A DNA stretch of 64,000 nucleotides from Rhodococcoides fascians A25f (GCF_000760935.2 NZ_CP049744.1:2469001-2533000), one strand, 5' to 3'; counted from the stretch's first letter, positions 1 through 9,574 are shown. A program made the numbers and translations. Notes: generated from the letters alone by a model not told the origin.

Positions 1-949
1 CCATCCAGTCACGTGCGACGTCGGCCGGTTCGCGGCCGTCGACGTCGACCTGTTTGTTCAGTTCGGTGATCTCGTCGTTGGTCAGCTTCGCCGAAATCGG
101 CGCAGTCACCTCGGCAATTTCCGGATACTGCTCGGCGATCGACGAGCGGATCACGACGGTGGCGTTGTACCGGGGAAAGAAGCTCTTGTCGTCCTCGACA
201 ACGACGAGATTCAGACCCTTGATTCGGCCGTCGGTGGTGAACACCTCACCGAACTTGCATTGCGAACCCTCGGCCGTCGCCTGATAGATGATTCCGGTCT
301 GCAGAATCTGACGGGGAACGGCATTGGGGTCGAAACCGTACGCTGCCGCCAGGCCGGGAAATCCGTCCTGTCGTGAATTGAACTCGGTCTCCACGCACAA
401 CGCCGACGCAGCCGGATCGCGCGCCACGAGAGCTGCGTAGTCCGACAGAGTCTTCACTCCGGTCTGGTCGGCTGTTGCCTGGTTCATCGCCAGGGCGTAC
501 GTGTTGTCCATCGGCGCGGGATTGACCCACGTCAGTCCATTGGCGACATCGGCATCGCGGATCGCATCGAACTGCTCGGTGGCATCCGTGATGGGACTTT
601 CGTTGCCGAGGTAGTTGATCCAGCCGGTCCCGGTGTACTCGTAGGTGAGATCGACCTGCCCGGAGACCATGGCCTGGCGGGTGCTGTTCGACCCCGAAAT
701 GTTCGTCAGGTCGCGAACGTCCGCGCCTGCAGCCGACAACGCGAATTCGAGGATGTAGCCCAATACGATCTGCTCGGTGAAGTCTTTGGAGCCGACGGTC
801 AGTTCCGCGCCCTCGAGACCTGGCATCGCTTCGATGCTGCCGGGCTCCACCGACAGCGGCACGGCGCTGCCAGATTGCAAACCGCAACCTGCCAGTGCGA
901 TCGTGCTGACCGCGCACAGAGCTATGAGTTGTTGTGTCGAGCGCCGCAT
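1..949 (-). CDS. Osmoprotectant ABC transporter substrate-binding lipoprotein (partial)
   Basis: Solute-binding protein of a glycine betaine/choline/carnitine (OpuC/ProX-like) importer, anchored outside the membrane. Reading the minus strand gives an N-terminal lipoprotein signal with lipobox LAGC (Cys22), then GSKDFTEQIVLGYILE, which is typical of the QAT-family binding domain (OpuAC). The ATG at 949 overlaps the TGA of the upstream permease (TGATG), so the two are translationally coupled. The gene runs off the left edge; about 316 codons are visible, so only a small C-terminal part is missing. Substrate is inferred from family only. Confidence 0.9.
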   Translation of the reverse strand, partial: MRRSTQQLIALCAVSTIALAGCGLQSGSAVPLSVEPGSIEAMPGLEGAELTVGSKDFTEQIVLGYILEFALSAAGADVRDLTNISGSNSTRQAMVSGQVDLTYEYTGTGWINYLGNESPITDATEQFDAIRDADVANGLTWVNPAPMDNTYALAMNQATADQTGVKTLSDYAALVARDPAASALCVETEFNSRQDGFPGLAAAYGFDPNAVPRQILQTGIIYQATAEGSQCKFGEVFTTDGRIKGLNLVVVEDDKSFFPRYNATVVIRSSIAEQYPEIAEVTAPISAKLTNDEITELNKQVDVDGREPADVARDWM

Positions 950-1758
950 CAGCGGAGTCCTTTCGGGCCGAGATAGGCCTCGGCGAGTGCCCCGAGCCAG
1001 TCCACGAACAACGCGAGGGCCACGGCGAGAACGCCTCCGACGACGAGGATGAGTGGCTGGTAGAGCTTGTAACCGGTATCGATCAGAACTCCGAGACCGC
1101 CCGCTCCCACGAGGAAGCTCAAGGTGGCGGTACCGACGGCGAGCACCAGCGACGTTCGTAGACCGGCCAGCATGTACGGCACGGCGAGTGGAAACTCGAT
1201 ACGCCAGAGGATGCCGCTACTCGACATGCCCTGTCCGCGTGCAGCATCGATGTAGCTCGGGTCGACCTGCTGAAAACCGAGCATCGTGTTTCGGAGAACG
1301 GGAAGCAGCGAGTAGAACGCGATGGGCAGTACGCCGATCCAGAAACCGGTCTTGCCGGTCGCGAGGAACAGCAACACCAACAGGCCTACCGCCGGAGCGG
1401 CCTGACCGATGTTGGCGATACCGATGAAGATCGGTGCCAACTTTCGGTAGCCGTTGCGGGTCAACAGGATTCCCAGAGGAACCGCTATGGCCAGCACGAG
1501 CGCCGTGACGACGATCGTGATCAAGACGTGCTCTTTCAACGCCTGGAACAGCGTGGCCGCGTTCAACGTCTCCGCTTGTGTAGCAGTCAGATCGCGAGTG
1601 AACGTATAGGCAAGAAGTGCGACAACCACTATCGCGATGAGGGCCGGTTGCACCAGTAGCCGAACACGTTCCGCTCGCTTGGCAGCCTGCTTCGCCGCCT
1701 GCACGCCGCTGTCGTCCCCTGCTGCATCGACGACCGACGAATCCGCAGCGGTCGTCAC
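949..1758 (-). CDS. Osmoprotectant ABC transporter permease
   Basis: Membrane permease of 269 residues in the OpuCB/ProW family. After a cytoplasmic N-terminus of about 35 residues come several hydrophobic segments and a binding-protein-dependent transport domain, with the EAA-like coupling loop around AARGQGMSSSGILWRIEFP (roughly residues 165-185). It is the third gene of a four-gene operon transcribed leftward. Its start overlaps the end of the ATPase gene by 4 bases (1755-1758). With the other permease it would form a heterodimeric channel. Confidence 0.92.
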   Translation of the reverse strand: MTTAADSSVVDAAGDDSGVQAAKQAAKRAERVRLLVQPALIAIVVVALLAYTFTRDLTATQAETLNAATLFQALKEHVLITIVVTALVLAIAVPLGILLTRNGYRKLAPIFIGIANIGQAAPAVGLLVLLFLATGKTGFWIGVLPIAFYSLLPVLRNTMLGFQQVDPSYIDAARGQGMSSSGILWRIEFPLAVPYMLAGLRTSLVLAVGTATLSFLVGAGGLGVLIDTGYKLYQPLILVVGGVLAVALALFVDWLGALAEAYLGPKGLR

Positions 1759-2954
1759 GACGGACTTCCTGCCGTCACGTCTTCCGCTGAGGTGTCCTTG
1801 TCGTGGTCATGAGCATGCTGCGAACGGATGGTCTTGATGGTGTCGATCAGTTGCTCGATGGTGATCGTGCCGGCGTATTCGCCGCGCTGACCGGTAACTG
1901 TGGCGGTCGCGTTGCCCTCGGCGAGAAGCGCTTCGAGTGCGTCCTGCAGCGTCGACTGCGTCGAGACCATCTCGCCCATCGGAACACCGACGTCGCGCAG
2001 GCTGCCTACCCCGGCGAGATGACGGCGATCGGTCCAACGAATGGGCCGCTTACGCGCATCGAGAATGATTCCCCATGCCTCCGGGTCGTTGCCGAGAGCC
2101 GCGTTCATCGACTCGACCGGCTGGTCTTCGCCCATGACCGGAACATCGGACAACTCGATGTCGCGCACTCTCATCAGTGTCAGTTGCTTGAGAGCTGCAC
2201 CGGCACCGACGAATCCGGCGACCGTCTCGTCGGCTGGGTTGGCCAGCACCGCTTCGGGGGTATCGAACTGCAGGATTCGGGACTGATTGCCCAGCACGGC
2301 GATTCGATCACCGAGTTTGACGGCTTCGTCGAAGTCGTGCGTGACGAAGACGATCGTCTTGCCCAGTTCGGCCTGTAGACGCATCAATTCGTCCTGAAGC
2401 AAACCGCGAGTGATGGGGTCGACGGCACCGAAAGGCTCGTCCATCAACAGAACCGGCGGATCAGCGGCCAGAGCGCGCGCAACACCGACACGTTGCTGCT
2501 GACCTCCGGACAGCTGGCGTGGGTAGCGTTCGCGGTACAACGCTGGATCGAGACCGACGAGATCGAGCATTTCGTCCGTACGGTCCGAGATCCTCTTCTT
2601 CTTCCAGCCGATCAGCCCTGGAACCATGCCGACGTTTTCGGCAATGGTCATGTGCGGGAACAGCCCTGCTTGCTGGATGGAGTATCCGATGGTGCGGCGG
2701 AGCTCGTTCGGATTGATCGACAATGCGTCCTTGCCGCCGATGGTGATGCGGCCCGACGTCGGTTCGATCAATCGGTTGATCATTCGCATGGTCGTCGTCT
2801 TGCCGCAGCCCGACGGTCCGACCAATACGACCACTTCGCCGGCCGGGATCGTCATCGACACGTTGTCGACGGCGGCGTCCTTCTGGCCCGAGTAACTCTT
2901 GGTCACGTTCTCCAGCACGATTTCTGCGCCGGATACGGTCGTTTTCTCACTCAC
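1755..2954 (-). CDS. Osmoprotectant ABC transporter ATP-binding protein with CBS domains
   Basis: ATPase of 399 residues, ProV/OpuCA type, that drives the osmoprotectant importer. Walker A GPSGCGKTTT lies near residues 49-58, the signature LSGGQQQRVGVARAL near 148-162, and Walker B VLLMDEPFGAVD near 168-179. The C-terminal third looks like the CBS pair that in OpuA/OpuC systems senses ionic strength. The ORF overlaps the upstream permease by 8 bases and the downstream one by 4, so all four genes should be co-translated. Osmotic control by the CBS part is family knowledge, not seen here. Confidence 0.94.
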   Translation of the reverse strand: MSEKTTVSGAEIVLENVTKSYSGQKDAAVDNVSMTIPAGEVVVLVGPSGCGKTTTMRMINRLIEPTSGRITIGGKDALSINPNELRRTIGYSIQQAGLFPHMTIAENVGMVPGLIGWKKKRISDRTDEMLDLVGLDPALYRERYPRQLSGGQQQRVGVARALAADPPVLLMDEPFGAVDPITRGLLQDELMRLQAELGKTIVFVTHDFDEAVKLGDRIAVLGNQSRILQFDTPEAVLANPADETVAGFVGAGAALKQLTLMRVRDIELSDVPVMGEDQPVESMNAALGNDPEAWGIILDARKRPIRWTDRRHLAGVGSLRDVGVPMGEMVSTQSTLQDALEALLAEGNATATVTGQRGEYAGTITIEQLIDTIKTIRSQHAHDHDKDTSAEDVTAGSPS

Positions 2955-3597
2955 GGATACCCCTCGAGGTGGTCAGTTTGCCGATCACGACGTAGATCCC
3001 ATCGAGGATCAACGCCAGCAGGACGATGAGGATGGTGCCGGTCAGTGCCTGTGGAACGGCGGTGGGGCTGCCGACCCGTGCGAGCCCGGAGAACAGAAGA
3101 TTGCCCAGGCCAGGGCCTTTGGCGTACGCAGCGATGGCCAGAATGCCCATGGCCAGCTGTGTACTGACTCGCATACCGGTCAGAATCGAGGGCCACGCAA
3201 GTGGAATCTCGATGCGCCGCAACACAAGAATGCGGCTCATGCCGATTCCGCGGGCGGCATCGGTTACTGCCGGATTGACCGCATCCAGGCCGACCACCGT
3301 ATTTCGGATGATCGGGAGCAGTGAGTACAGGACCAGAGCGGTCACTGTCGGTCGAACACCGAGTCCTAAAATGGGGATCAGCAGACCCAACAGAGCAAAC
3401 GACGGAATCGTGAGGACGGTGCTCGCCAGGGCCGTCGCGATGGCGGAGCCGGCCGGACTGCGATAGACGAGCACGCCGATGGCGACGCCGATGACGGTAG
3501 CGATGACGACGCATTGGATGACGGCCGACACGTGTAGATAGGAGTCGATTGCCAACTGCCTTCGCCGTCCGACGATGAATTCCCACAGTGCATCCAT
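2947..3597 (-). CDS. Osmoprotectant ABC transporter permease (first gene of operon)
   Basis: Second permease subunit, 216 residues, OpuCD/OpuCB type. It has about five to six hydrophobic segments and the coupling-loop motif DAARGIGMSRILVLRRIEIP near residues 112-131. ATG at 3597 is preceded by GAGGA about 8 bases upstream. It opens the operon; a plausible promoter lies at 3633-3661. Together with the other permease it completes the membrane core of the transporter. Confidence 0.92.
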   Translation of the reverse strand: MDALWEFIVGRRRQLAIDSYLHVSAVIQCVVIATVIGVAIGVLVYRSPAGSAIATALASTVLTIPSFALLGLLIPILGLGVRPTVTALVLYSLLPIIRNTVVGLDAVNPAVTDAARGIGMSRILVLRRIEIPLAWPSILTGMRVSTQLAMGILAIAAYAKGPGLGNLLFSGLARVGSPTAVPQALTGTILIVLLALILDGIYVVIGKLTTSRGIRE

Positions 3598-3632
3598 GCA
3601 GTTGTCGTCCTCTGTTCGCCGGTAGCGGATAA

Positions 3633-3661
3633 ATACCTTTACCCCGCGTACGACTTATCAA
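3633..3661 (-). promoter_or_regulatory. Putative promoter of the osmoprotectant operon
   Basis: On the minus strand TTGATA (3661-3656) and AGGTAT (3638-3633) are separated by 17 bases and lie just upstream of the first permease gene. The -35 fits well, the -10 only fairly. No transcription data, so this is a motif-based guess. Confidence 0.4.
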
Positions 3662-3729
3662 ACGCCGACCGGTCTGAATTCTGTGCGGATTGCCGCAAAA
3701 GTTGCCGATCGGAAACCATCGAGAACGAG

Positions 3730-3765
3730 AAAACGCCCGGCCGAAAAGATTCGGCCGGGCGTTTT
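3730..3765. terminator. Intrinsic terminator downstream of glnA (bidirectional form)
   Basis: Perfect 16-bp stem (AAAACGCCCGGCCGAA and its complement) with loop AAGA. A/T runs on both sides allow termination in either direction. It lies 20 bases after the glnA stop codon and also separates glnA from the promoter region of the osmoprotectant operon. Confidence 0.9.
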
Positions 3766-3784
3766 CGGTGTGAAATTTATCGAC

Positions 3785-5221
3785 TCACACGTCGTAGTAC
3801 AGCGAGAACTCGTACGGGTGCGGACGCAGGTTCACAGGAGCGATTTCCTGTTCACGCTTGAGCGAGATCCAGGTCTCGATCAGGTCGGTCGTGAACACGC
3901 CACCCTCGGTGAGGTAATCGTGATCGGCCTCGAGACGGTCGATGACCGCATTGAGCGAGGTGGGCGCCTGAGGAATGTTCTTGGCTTCCTCGGGCGGCAA
4001 CTCGTAGAGGTCCTTGTCGACCGGAGCCATCGGCTCGATCTTGTTCTTGATTCCGTCCAGGCCCGCCATCATCTGAGCAGCGAAGTTCAGGTACGGGTTG
4101 CCCGAGGAGTCCGGCGCGCGGAACTCGAGGCGCTTGGCCTTCGGGTTGTTGCCGGTGATCGGGATGCGCACTGCAGCGGAGCGATTGCGCTGGCTGTAGA
4201 CCAGGTTGATGGGGGCTTCGTAGCCCGGCACCAAGCGGTGGTAGGAGTTGATCGTCGGGTTGGTGAAGGCCAACAGCGACGGCGCGTGGTGCAGGATGCC
4301 GCCGATGTAGTGGCGTGCGAGATCCGACAGTCCGGCGTATCCGGCCTCGTCGTGGAAGAGGGGCTTTCCGTCCTTCCACAGCGACTGGTGCACGTGCATG
4401 CCCGAGCCGTTGTCACCGAAGAGCGGCTTCGGCATGAAGGTTGCCGACTTGCCGTTCTGCCACGCGGTGTTCTTGACGATGTACTTGAACAGCTGCAGAT
4501 CGTCGGCGGCGCGGAGCAGCGTGTTGAACTTGTAGTTGATCTCCTGCTGCCCGCCGGTGCCGACCTCGTGGTGGGCACGCTCGAGCTCGAAGCCCGCGTT
4601 CTGCAGGTTGGTGGAGATCTGGTCGCGCAGGTCCACGTAGTGGTCGTACGGAGCGACGGGGAAGTAGCCACCCTTGAATCGAACCTTGTAGCCGAGGTTC
4701 GGGCTGCCGTCTGCCTCGGTCTCGGCTCCGGTGTTCCACCAACCCGAGGACGAGTCGACCTCGTAGAACGCGCCGTTGGCCTGCGAATCGAAGCGGACGG
4801 AATCGAAGATGTAGAACTCGGCCTCGGCACCGAAGTAGGCGGTGTCGGCGATGCCGGTGCTGGCCAAGTACTCCTCGGCCTTGCGAGCGACGTTGCGCGG
4901 GTCGCGGCTGTATGCCTCACGCGTGAACGGATCGTGGACGAAGAAGTCGATGTTCAGCGTCTTGGCGTTGCGGAACGGGTCGACCTGAGCGGTGGCGTAG
5001 TCCGGAAGCAAGATCATGTCGGACTCGTGGATGGACTGGAAGCCGCGGACGGACGAGCCGTCGAACGCGAGACCGTCTTCCAGGGTATCCGCCGTGAACG
5101 CCTTCGCGGCGATCGAGAAGTGCTGCTGTGCACCCGGCAGATCCGTGAATCGGATGTCGACGTATTCGATTCCTTCATCTGCGATGAACTTGATGACCTC
5201 TTGGGCCGTGGAAAACGCCAC
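3785..5221 (-). CDS. glnA: Glutamine synthetase type I
   Basis: Makes glutamine from glutamate, ammonia and ATP; 478 residues, the length of mycobacterial GlnA1. Visible motifs include DGSSVRGF (about 54-61), the metal/ATP region [21 protein letters not shown] and the glutamate loop NRSAAVRIP. Tyr406 in [10 protein letters not shown] is the adenylylation site position, so GlnE-type regulation is expected, although glnE is not in the window. Start is GTG at 5221 with AAAGGAG 7 bases upstream. A strong terminator follows. A long ORF on the opposite strand is a coding shadow. Confidence 0.98.
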   Translation of the reverse strand: MAFSTAQEVIKFIADEGIEYVDIRFTDLPGAQQHFSIAAKAFTADTLEDGLAFDGSSVRGFQSIHESDMILLPDYATAQVDPFRNAKTLNIDFFVHDPFTREAYSRDPRNVARKAEEYLASTGIADTAYFGAEAEFYIFDSVRFDSQANGAFYEVDSSSGWWNTGAETEADGSPNLGYKVRFKGGYFPVAPYDHYVDLRDQISTNLQNAGFELERAHHEVGTGGQQEINYKFNTLLRAADDLQLFKYIVKNTAWQNGKSATFMPKPLFGDNGSGMHVHQSLWKDGKPLFHDEAGYAGLSDLARHYIGGILHHAPSLLAFTNPTINSYHRLVPGYEAPINLVYSQRNRSAAVRIPITGNNPKAKRLEFRAPDSSGNPYLNFAAQMMAGLDGIKNKIEPMAPVDKDLYELPPEEAKNIPQAPTSLNAVIDRLEADHDYLTEGGVFTTDLIETWISLKREQEIAPVNLRPHPYEFSLYYDV

Positions 5222-5256
5222 GCTTTTGCTCCTTTGTTGAGTCCGTCGAACTGACG

Positions 5257-5285
5257 GTATGGACTTGGTGTTGCCCGCCCGTCAA
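5257..5285 (-). promoter_or_regulatory. Putative glnA promoter
   Basis: Minus-strand TTGACG (5285-5280) and CCATAC (5262-5257) are 17 bases apart, about 36 bases before the glnA start. The -35 is near consensus, the -10 weak. I do not see a convincing GlnR box. Confidence 0.4.
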
Positions 5286-5374
5286 GGTCGTGTTTCGCCC
5301 GTGTTACGCGTCCTGGTTCACGAGTGGCACGAACAACAGTACGTCCGCGTGTTTCCCGTGTGTCCGGTCGCGCC

Positions 5375-5380
5375 TATCCT
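5375..5380 (+). promoter_or_regulatory. -10 element for the RDD gene, likely leaderless
   Basis: TATCCT ends exactly 7 bases before the ATG at 5388, the spacing expected when transcription begins at the start codon. No Shine-Dalgarno sequence is present. This supports 5388 rather than the longer in-frame start at 5259. Confidence 0.55.
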
Positions 5381-5387
5381 GGAAATC

Positions 5388-5852
5388 ATGGCACGAATGA
5401 CAGGGTCCTGGTTGTCCGGACCGGCGGCCGCGAACCCACGGCAACCACAGAACTTTCGCGGCGAAGAACTGGGCCTGCCTCAGCAGGGGGTCGGCGCACT
5501 GGCAGGTGCGGGCCGCAGAATTCTGGCCCTGATTCTGGACTGGACCATGGCGACCGGCGTCGCGTCGCTGATACTCGGCGGTTACACCACGAGTGGACTG
5601 ATCTCGACGATCGTGCTTGCGGTGTGGTTCGTAGTTGGACTGGTGACCGTCTCGCTGTTCTCGTTCACCCCTGGGCAGTTCGTGGTCGGTATCCAGGTAG
5701 GTCGCATCGACGCCCATGCCCGAGTCGGCTTCGTTCGGGCGCTGGTTCGTCAGCTGATTCTGCTGTTCGTCGTCCCGGCCGTCATCACCGATATGGACGG
5801 ACGCGGAATGCACGACCGCGCAACGGGAACAGCCCTGCTGCGGACCCGCTGA
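5388..5852 (+). CDS. RDD family membrane protein
   Basis: Small membrane protein of 154 residues. A soluble N-terminus of about 40 residues leads into the RDD motif region (AGRRILALILDW, with Arg and Asp near residues 43-53), then hydrophobic segments near 55-70 and 75-95 and a third near 125-140. RDD proteins are thought to be small transport or membrane-associated proteins; the role here is unknown. It is divergent from glnA and convergent with the DUF4191 gene. This pairing is the same in mycobacteria next to glnA1. Start chosen from the -10 element at 5375. Confidence 0.88.
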   Translation: MARMTGSWLSGPAAANPRQPQNFRGEELGLPQQGVGALAGAGRRILALILDWTMATGVASLILGGYTTSGLISTIVLAVWFVVGLVTVSLFSFTPGQFVVGIQVGRIDAHARVGFVRALVRQLILLFVVPAVITDMDGRGMHDRATGTALLRTR

Positions 5853-5890
5853 GGGCGCGCACCAGGGCTGCTGGGAGTGTCGATCGGGAT

Positions 5891-6646
5891 CTAGCGGCGC
5901 TTCATGGTCCGCTGGACGCCCTTCATCTTGGCCCCGCCGGGAACGGGTCCCTTCGGCATCGCCGGGCCGCCCTTCGTGCCGAGCGCGGAGAGCCGTGACT
6001 CTATGGTGTCCATGCGCTTGCCGTCGATGTTCTTGGGCAACTTCGACAGATACTTCTGCAGACCCGACAGAGGAATCTGGTTCTCTTCGTTTCCGACGAT
6101 CACGTCGTAGATGGGGGTGTCACCCACCAGGCGGGCGGTCTTCTTCTTCTCTTGTGCCAGCAGTGCTTTCACGCGCTGCGGTGCACCCTCGGCAACGAGG
6201 ATGACCCCGGGCTTGCCGATCACCCGGTGCACGGCGTCGAGGTGAGTGGTGCCGGCGATCGCGTTGGTCACCCGCCACGAACCCTGCAGGTTGTCCAGGG
6301 CCCAGGCTGCAGCGCCGGCCTGGCCGTCGGCCTTCTTGTACACCGACTTCTGCACCCGGCGACCGAAGATGATGAAGGCGACCAACACGCCGAGCAGCAA
6401 GCCGATGGGGAGCAAGAACCACTGGAAGCCGAAGGCAAGGCCGATGAGGAAGCCGACGAGCCCGAGCCCTACCACCGCCCCGATCATCAGCGGAAGGAGA
6501 GCCTTGTCGTCCTTGCGCTGCATCTGGAACGCCTGCCACAGCTGACTGCGGCGTTCCTTCGATGCCTTCTTGCGGGCCGCTTTCGCGGCTGCTTTTGCTT
6601 CCTTGCTGGGCTTCGCTGCTTTGCCAGCCTTACTGCCGTTCGCCAT
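5891..6646 (-). CDS. DUF4191 family membrane protein
   Basis: Conserved actinobacterial protein of 251 residues and unknown function. It has a Lys/Ala-rich basic N-terminus (about 1-38), two adjacent hydrophobic segments near 50-75 and 78-95 and a soluble C-terminal domain with a Lys/Gly-rich end. It sits next to lipA, as in mycobacteria (Rv2219 position). ATG 6646 is preceded by TATCCT with a 7-base gap, so transcription is probably leaderless. No function is proposed. Confidence 0.88.
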   Translation of the reverse strand: MANGSKAGKAAKPSKEAKAAAKAARKKASKERRSQLWQAFQMQRKDDKALLPLMIGAVVGLGLVGFLIGLAFGFQWFLLPIGLLLGVLVAFIIFGRRVQKSVYKKADGQAGAAAWALDNLQGSWRVTNAIAGTTHLDAVHRVIGKPGVILVAEGAPQRVKALLAQEKKKTARLVGDTPIYDVIVGNEENQIPLSGLQKYLSKLPKNIDGKRMDTIESRLSALGTKGGPAMPKGPVPGGAKMKGVQRTMKRR

Positions 6647-6653
6647 ACCTCAC

Positions 6654-6659
6654 AGGATA
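6654..6659 (-). promoter_or_regulatory. -10 element for the DUF4191 gene, likely leaderless
   Basis: Minus-strand TATCCT, 7 bases before the ATG at 6646, with no ribosome binding site in between. Confidence 0.5.
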
Positions 6660-6708
6660 CGTCCTGTGCCGACGCTCACTTGCACCGCTTCCGGATTGGG
6701 AACGAGGA

Positions 6709-7722
6709 TCAGCGAGCGGCCAGACGTGCCATCAACGAACTGGCCTCCTGCGAGGCTTCGCCGCCGTCGGTCAGATGGCTCATGCTCTCAGGCAGTTCGC
6801 GACCGTGGTGCGCCATGGCCTGCGCGTACAGGCGCCCGGCACGGTAGGACGAGCGGACCAACGGCCCGGCCAGCACACCGGCGAAGCCGACCTCGGTTGC
6901 GTAGTCGGAGTGCTCGACGAACTCCTCCGGCTTCACCCACCGCTCGACGGGGTGGTGCCGCGGTGAAGGCCGCAGGTATTGGGTGATGGTCAGGATGTCG
7001 CAGCCCGCCTCGTGCAGGTCGCGAATCGCTTCCTGCACCTCTTCGGGCGTCTCGCCCATACCGAGGATGAGGTTGGACTTGGTGACCAAGCCGTCATCGC
7101 GCGCCGCAGTGATGACGTCCATCGACCGCTGGTAGCGAAACGCCGGACGAATGCGCTTGAAGATGCGCGGCACGGTCTCGACGTTGTGGGCCAGGACCTC
7201 CGGTCGCGAGGAGAAGACCTCGGCCAGCTGATCGGGCTTGGCGTTGAAATCGGGGATGAGCAGCTCGACACCGGTGTTCGGGTTCAGCTTCTTGATGAAG
7301 CGCACCGTCTCGGCGTACAGCCATGCCCCGCCGTCCTCGAGATCGTCACGGGCGACGCCGGTGATCGTGGAGTAGCGCAGACCCATGGCCTGCACGGACT
7401 CCGCCACACGGCGCGGCTCGTCTCGATCGAGGTCGTCCGGCTTGCCGGTGTCGATCTGGCAGAAATCGCAACGGCGGGTGCATTGCTCACCGCCGATGAG
7501 GAAGGTCGCTTCGCGATCTTCCCAGCATTCGTAGATATTCGGGCAGCCGGCTTCCTCGCACACCGTGTGCAGACCCTCACGCTTCACAAGACCTTTGAGC
7601 TCGGTGTATTCCGGGCCCATCTTGGCTTTGGTCTTGATCCAGTTGGGTTTGCGTTCGATGGGGGTCTCCGCGTTTCGGATCTCGAGGCGGAGCAGCTTGC
7701 GTCCTTCTGGGGCCACAGTCAC
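6709..7722 (-). CDS. lipA: Lipoyl synthase
   Basis: Radical-SAM enzyme that inserts two sulfurs into octanoyl groups on lipoyl domains; 337 residues with GTG 7722 as start. It carries the auxiliary cluster motif [12 protein letters not shown] and the radical-SAM motif CTRRCDFC. The start follows from the N-terminus [11 protein letters not shown], which matches mycobacterial LipA as I recall it, and from TAACAT exactly 7 bases upstream; a longer in-frame ORF to 7806 would overlap lipB. lipB lies just upstream (gap 10 bases) and the E2 substrate gene sucB is two genes away. Confidence 0.97.
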   Translation of the reverse strand: MTVAPEGRKLLRLEIRNAETPIERKPNWIKTKAKMGPEYTELKGLVKREGLHTVCEEAGCPNIYECWEDREATFLIGGEQCTRRCDFCQIDTGKPDDLDRDEPRRVAESVQAMGLRYSTITGVARDDLEDGGAWLYAETVRFIKKLNPNTGVELLIPDFNAKPDQLAEVFSSRPEVLAHNVETVPRIFKRIRPAFRYQRSMDVITAARDDGLVTKSNLILGMGETPEEVQEAIRDLHEAGCDILTITQYLRPSPRHHPVERWVKPEEFVEHSDYATEVGFAGVLAGPLVRSSYRAGRLYAQAMAHHGRELPESMSHLTDGGEASQEASSLMARLAAR

Positions 7723-7729
7723 AGATTCG

Positions 7730-7735
7730 ATGTTA
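7730..7735 (-). promoter_or_regulatory. -10 element for lipA, likely leaderless
   Basis: Minus-strand TAACAT with a 7-base gap to GTG 7722. It overlaps the last codon and stop of lipB, so lipA may have its own internal promoter besides read-through from lipB. Confidence 0.5.
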
Positions 7736-8512
7736 CGCGCCGAACCGAACGGTGGTGAACTGCGGGTTGATCGACGCGCCGACTGTCGCCGGATGCTCGA
7801 TGTCATGGTCCTGCACCGGCATCGAACCGTCGAGGGCAGCCAGTATCGCAGTGGTGACGGCCGCGAGGACGTCGTCGGTCGTCACGTCACGTCCCAGTTC
7901 GAGCGACAGTGATGTGACGCCCGCATCGGCGATGCCGCACGGCACGATCGCATCGAACCCGGTCATGGCCGCATTGCAGTTGAGCGAGAAGCCGTGCAGT
8001 GTCACCCCGCGCTGGACGCGGACCCCAATTGCGGCGATCTTGCGCTCGGGAAGCCAGACGCCGTCGCGCATTTCGGCTGCAAGCCACACCCCTGAGCGGC
8101 CGTCGACGCGTCCGCACACGATGCCGTATCCGGATACGACGGAGATCAGCGCTTCTTCGATACGGCGCACGTACTTGACGACGTCGATAGGCTGCGCGAG
8201 CTTCACGATGGGATATCCGACCAACTGGCCAGGACCGTGCCAGGTGATCTTGCCGCCGCGGTCCACCTCGACGACGGGAGTGCCGTCCCGGGGCATGTCT
8301 TCCTCGGCTGTGCGTCGGCCCGCGGTGTAGACGGACGGATGCTCGAGCAGCAGCAGTGTGTCGGAGCCGACGCCGTCGGCCCGGGCACCCGCGAGATCGC
8401 GCTGCAGAGCCCACGCCTCGGTGTACTCGACGGTGCCCAACTGGCGCACCTCGACAGGCTCGGTGCTCGCGCGTGCCGATGCTCGGACCGACGAAGAGTT
8501 CGCGTCACTCAT
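7733..8512 (-). CDS. lipB: Lipoyl(octanoyl) transferase
   Basis: Moves octanoate from acyl carrier protein to lipoyl domains, the step before LipA; 259 residues including a variable N-terminus of about 20. Motifs: substrate loop [17 protein letters not shown] (about 84-100), catalytic Lys in [11 protein letters not shown] (about 155) and catalytic Cys in IVPCGI (about 192). ATG 8512 has TACCGT 8 bases upstream. It lies directly upstream of lipA. Confidence 0.96.
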   Translation of the reverse strand: MSDANSSSVRASARASTEPVEVRQLGTVEYTEAWALQRDLAGARADGVGSDTLLLLEHPSVYTAGRRTAEEDMPRDGTPVVEVDRGGKITWHGPGQLVGYPIVKLAQPIDVVKYVRRIEEALISVVSGYGIVCGRVDGRSGVWLAAEMRDGVWLPERKIAAIGVRVQRGVTLHGFSLNCNAAMTGFDAIVPCGIADAGVTSLSLELGRDVTTDDVLAAVTTAILAALDGSMPVQDHDIEHPATVGASINPQFTTVRFGA

Positions 8513-8520
8513 GATTCGGA

Positions 8521-8526
8521 ACGGTA
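8521..8526 (-). promoter_or_regulatory. -10 element for lipB, possibly leaderless
   Basis: Minus-strand TACCGT with an 8-base gap to the lipB ATG at 8512 and no Shine-Dalgarno sequence. Confidence 0.4.
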
Positions 8527-8533
8527 CGCCGCG

Positions 8534-9424
8534 TCAGCTGCCCACAGCTACTCGCAGTGCCTCTCCCACGGTGTTGTGCTCGAACGAGTACCCCGCGTCC
8601 TCCAGAGCCTTCGGAATGGCGCGCGGACCGGTGAGAATGGCTTCCTCGGCGAATTCGCCGATCACGGCCTTGAGGGCGAAGCCGGGGACGACCCACGGGG
8701 CTGGGCGGTGCACCGCACGGGACATCGCACTGTTGAACTGTGCGTTCGTCACGGGGGTCGGACCCACCATGTTGACCGGTCCACGCAAGGAATCGCTCTC
8801 GATGCCGTGGACGATGGCACCGATCTCGTCCTCCAGAGAAATCCACGGGAAGTACTGACGTCCACTGCCGAGCCGCCCGCCGAGGGCGAACAAATAGAGC
8901 GGACGAAGCTTGCCCAGCATTCCGCCGCGCTGCGACAGCACGACGCCGCTGCGCAGCATGATCGTGCGTACGCCCGCATCGGACGCCGCAGACGTGGCGT
9001 TCTCCCAATCGCGACACACCTCGGCCAGAAAACCCTCACCGACGGGAGCGGTCTCGTCGACCACTCGATCGCCCGTGTCGCCGTAGAAGTTGACGCCGCT
9101 GGCGTTGATCAATGTCGGTACTCCCGCATCGGCAGCAGCTCCGGCGAGCACCTCGGTGGGAGCGATTCGACTGTCGCGCACCAATTGCTTGTAGGCACCG
9201 GACCATCTCTTGTCGCCGATTCCGACACCACACAGGTTGACGATCGCGTCGGCACCGTCGAGGGTGGCCGCGTCGATGCTCCCGCGCGACGGGTCCCACT
9301 GCGACTCGTCCGGGCCCGCCGGTGAACGCCGTACGAGGCGGGTGACGTCGTGGCTCCGGCCTCGCAGTGCTGCGACCAGAGCTGTGCCGATCAATCCCGA
9401 TGAACCTGCAATGACTACGCGCAT
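8534..9424 (-). CDS. TIGR01777-type NAD(P)-dependent epimerase-like protein
   Basis: Short-chain dehydrogenase-like protein of 296 residues. The N-terminal Rossmann motif is VIAGSSGLIGTALVAAL (3-19) and the C-terminus LEDAGYSFEHNTVGEALR fits the DUF1731 tail of this family (YfcH-like, Rv2216 position). Substrate is unknown; members have been linked to cell division regulation in other bacteria, which cannot be judged here. ATG 9424 has AAGGAGG about 11 bases upstream. Downstream lipB starts 21 bases after the stop, so they may be co-transcribed. Confidence 0.92.
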   Translation of the reverse strand: MRVVIAGSSGLIGTALVAALRGRSHDVTRLVRRSPAGPDESQWDPSRGSIDAATLDGADAIVNLCGVGIGDKRWSGAYKQLVRDSRIAPTEVLAGAAADAGVPTLINASGVNFYGDTGDRVVDETAPVGEGFLAEVCRDWENATSAASDAGVRTIMLRSGVVLSQRGGMLGKLRPLYLFALGGRLGSGRQYFPWISLEDEIGAIVHGIESDSLRGPVNMVGPTPVTNAQFNSAMSRAVHRPAPWVVPGFALKAVIGEFAEEAILTGPRAIPKALEDAGYSFEHNTVGEALRVAVGS

Positions 9425-9450
9425 ATGAACGAAAGCCTCCTTGACGCAGT

Positions 9451-9484
9451 CCGGGGCATCATTCGCGAACGAATGATGCCCCGG
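9451..9484. terminator. Hairpin between sucB and the epimerase gene
   Basis: Perfect 15-bp stem CCGGGGCATCATTCG with loop CGAA. There is no T run on the sucB-downstream side, so it is a U-less terminator or an mRNA stabiliser. It lies 91 bases after the sucB stop and about 27 bases before the next start. Confidence 0.6.
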
Positions 9485-9574
9485 ATGCTCGGTTCGTGCC
9501 CCACTTGTCGAGACTCCGATGCGAATGTGTCGCGCTCCTACGAGAATACGTGAGGCGCGAAATTCGCCGGTTGT

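Noticed and set aside
3683..5254. 523-codon open frame on the plus strand opposite glnA
   Set aside because: It mirrors a certain glutamine synthetase gene; GC-rich third positions keep the antisense frame open. No family features.
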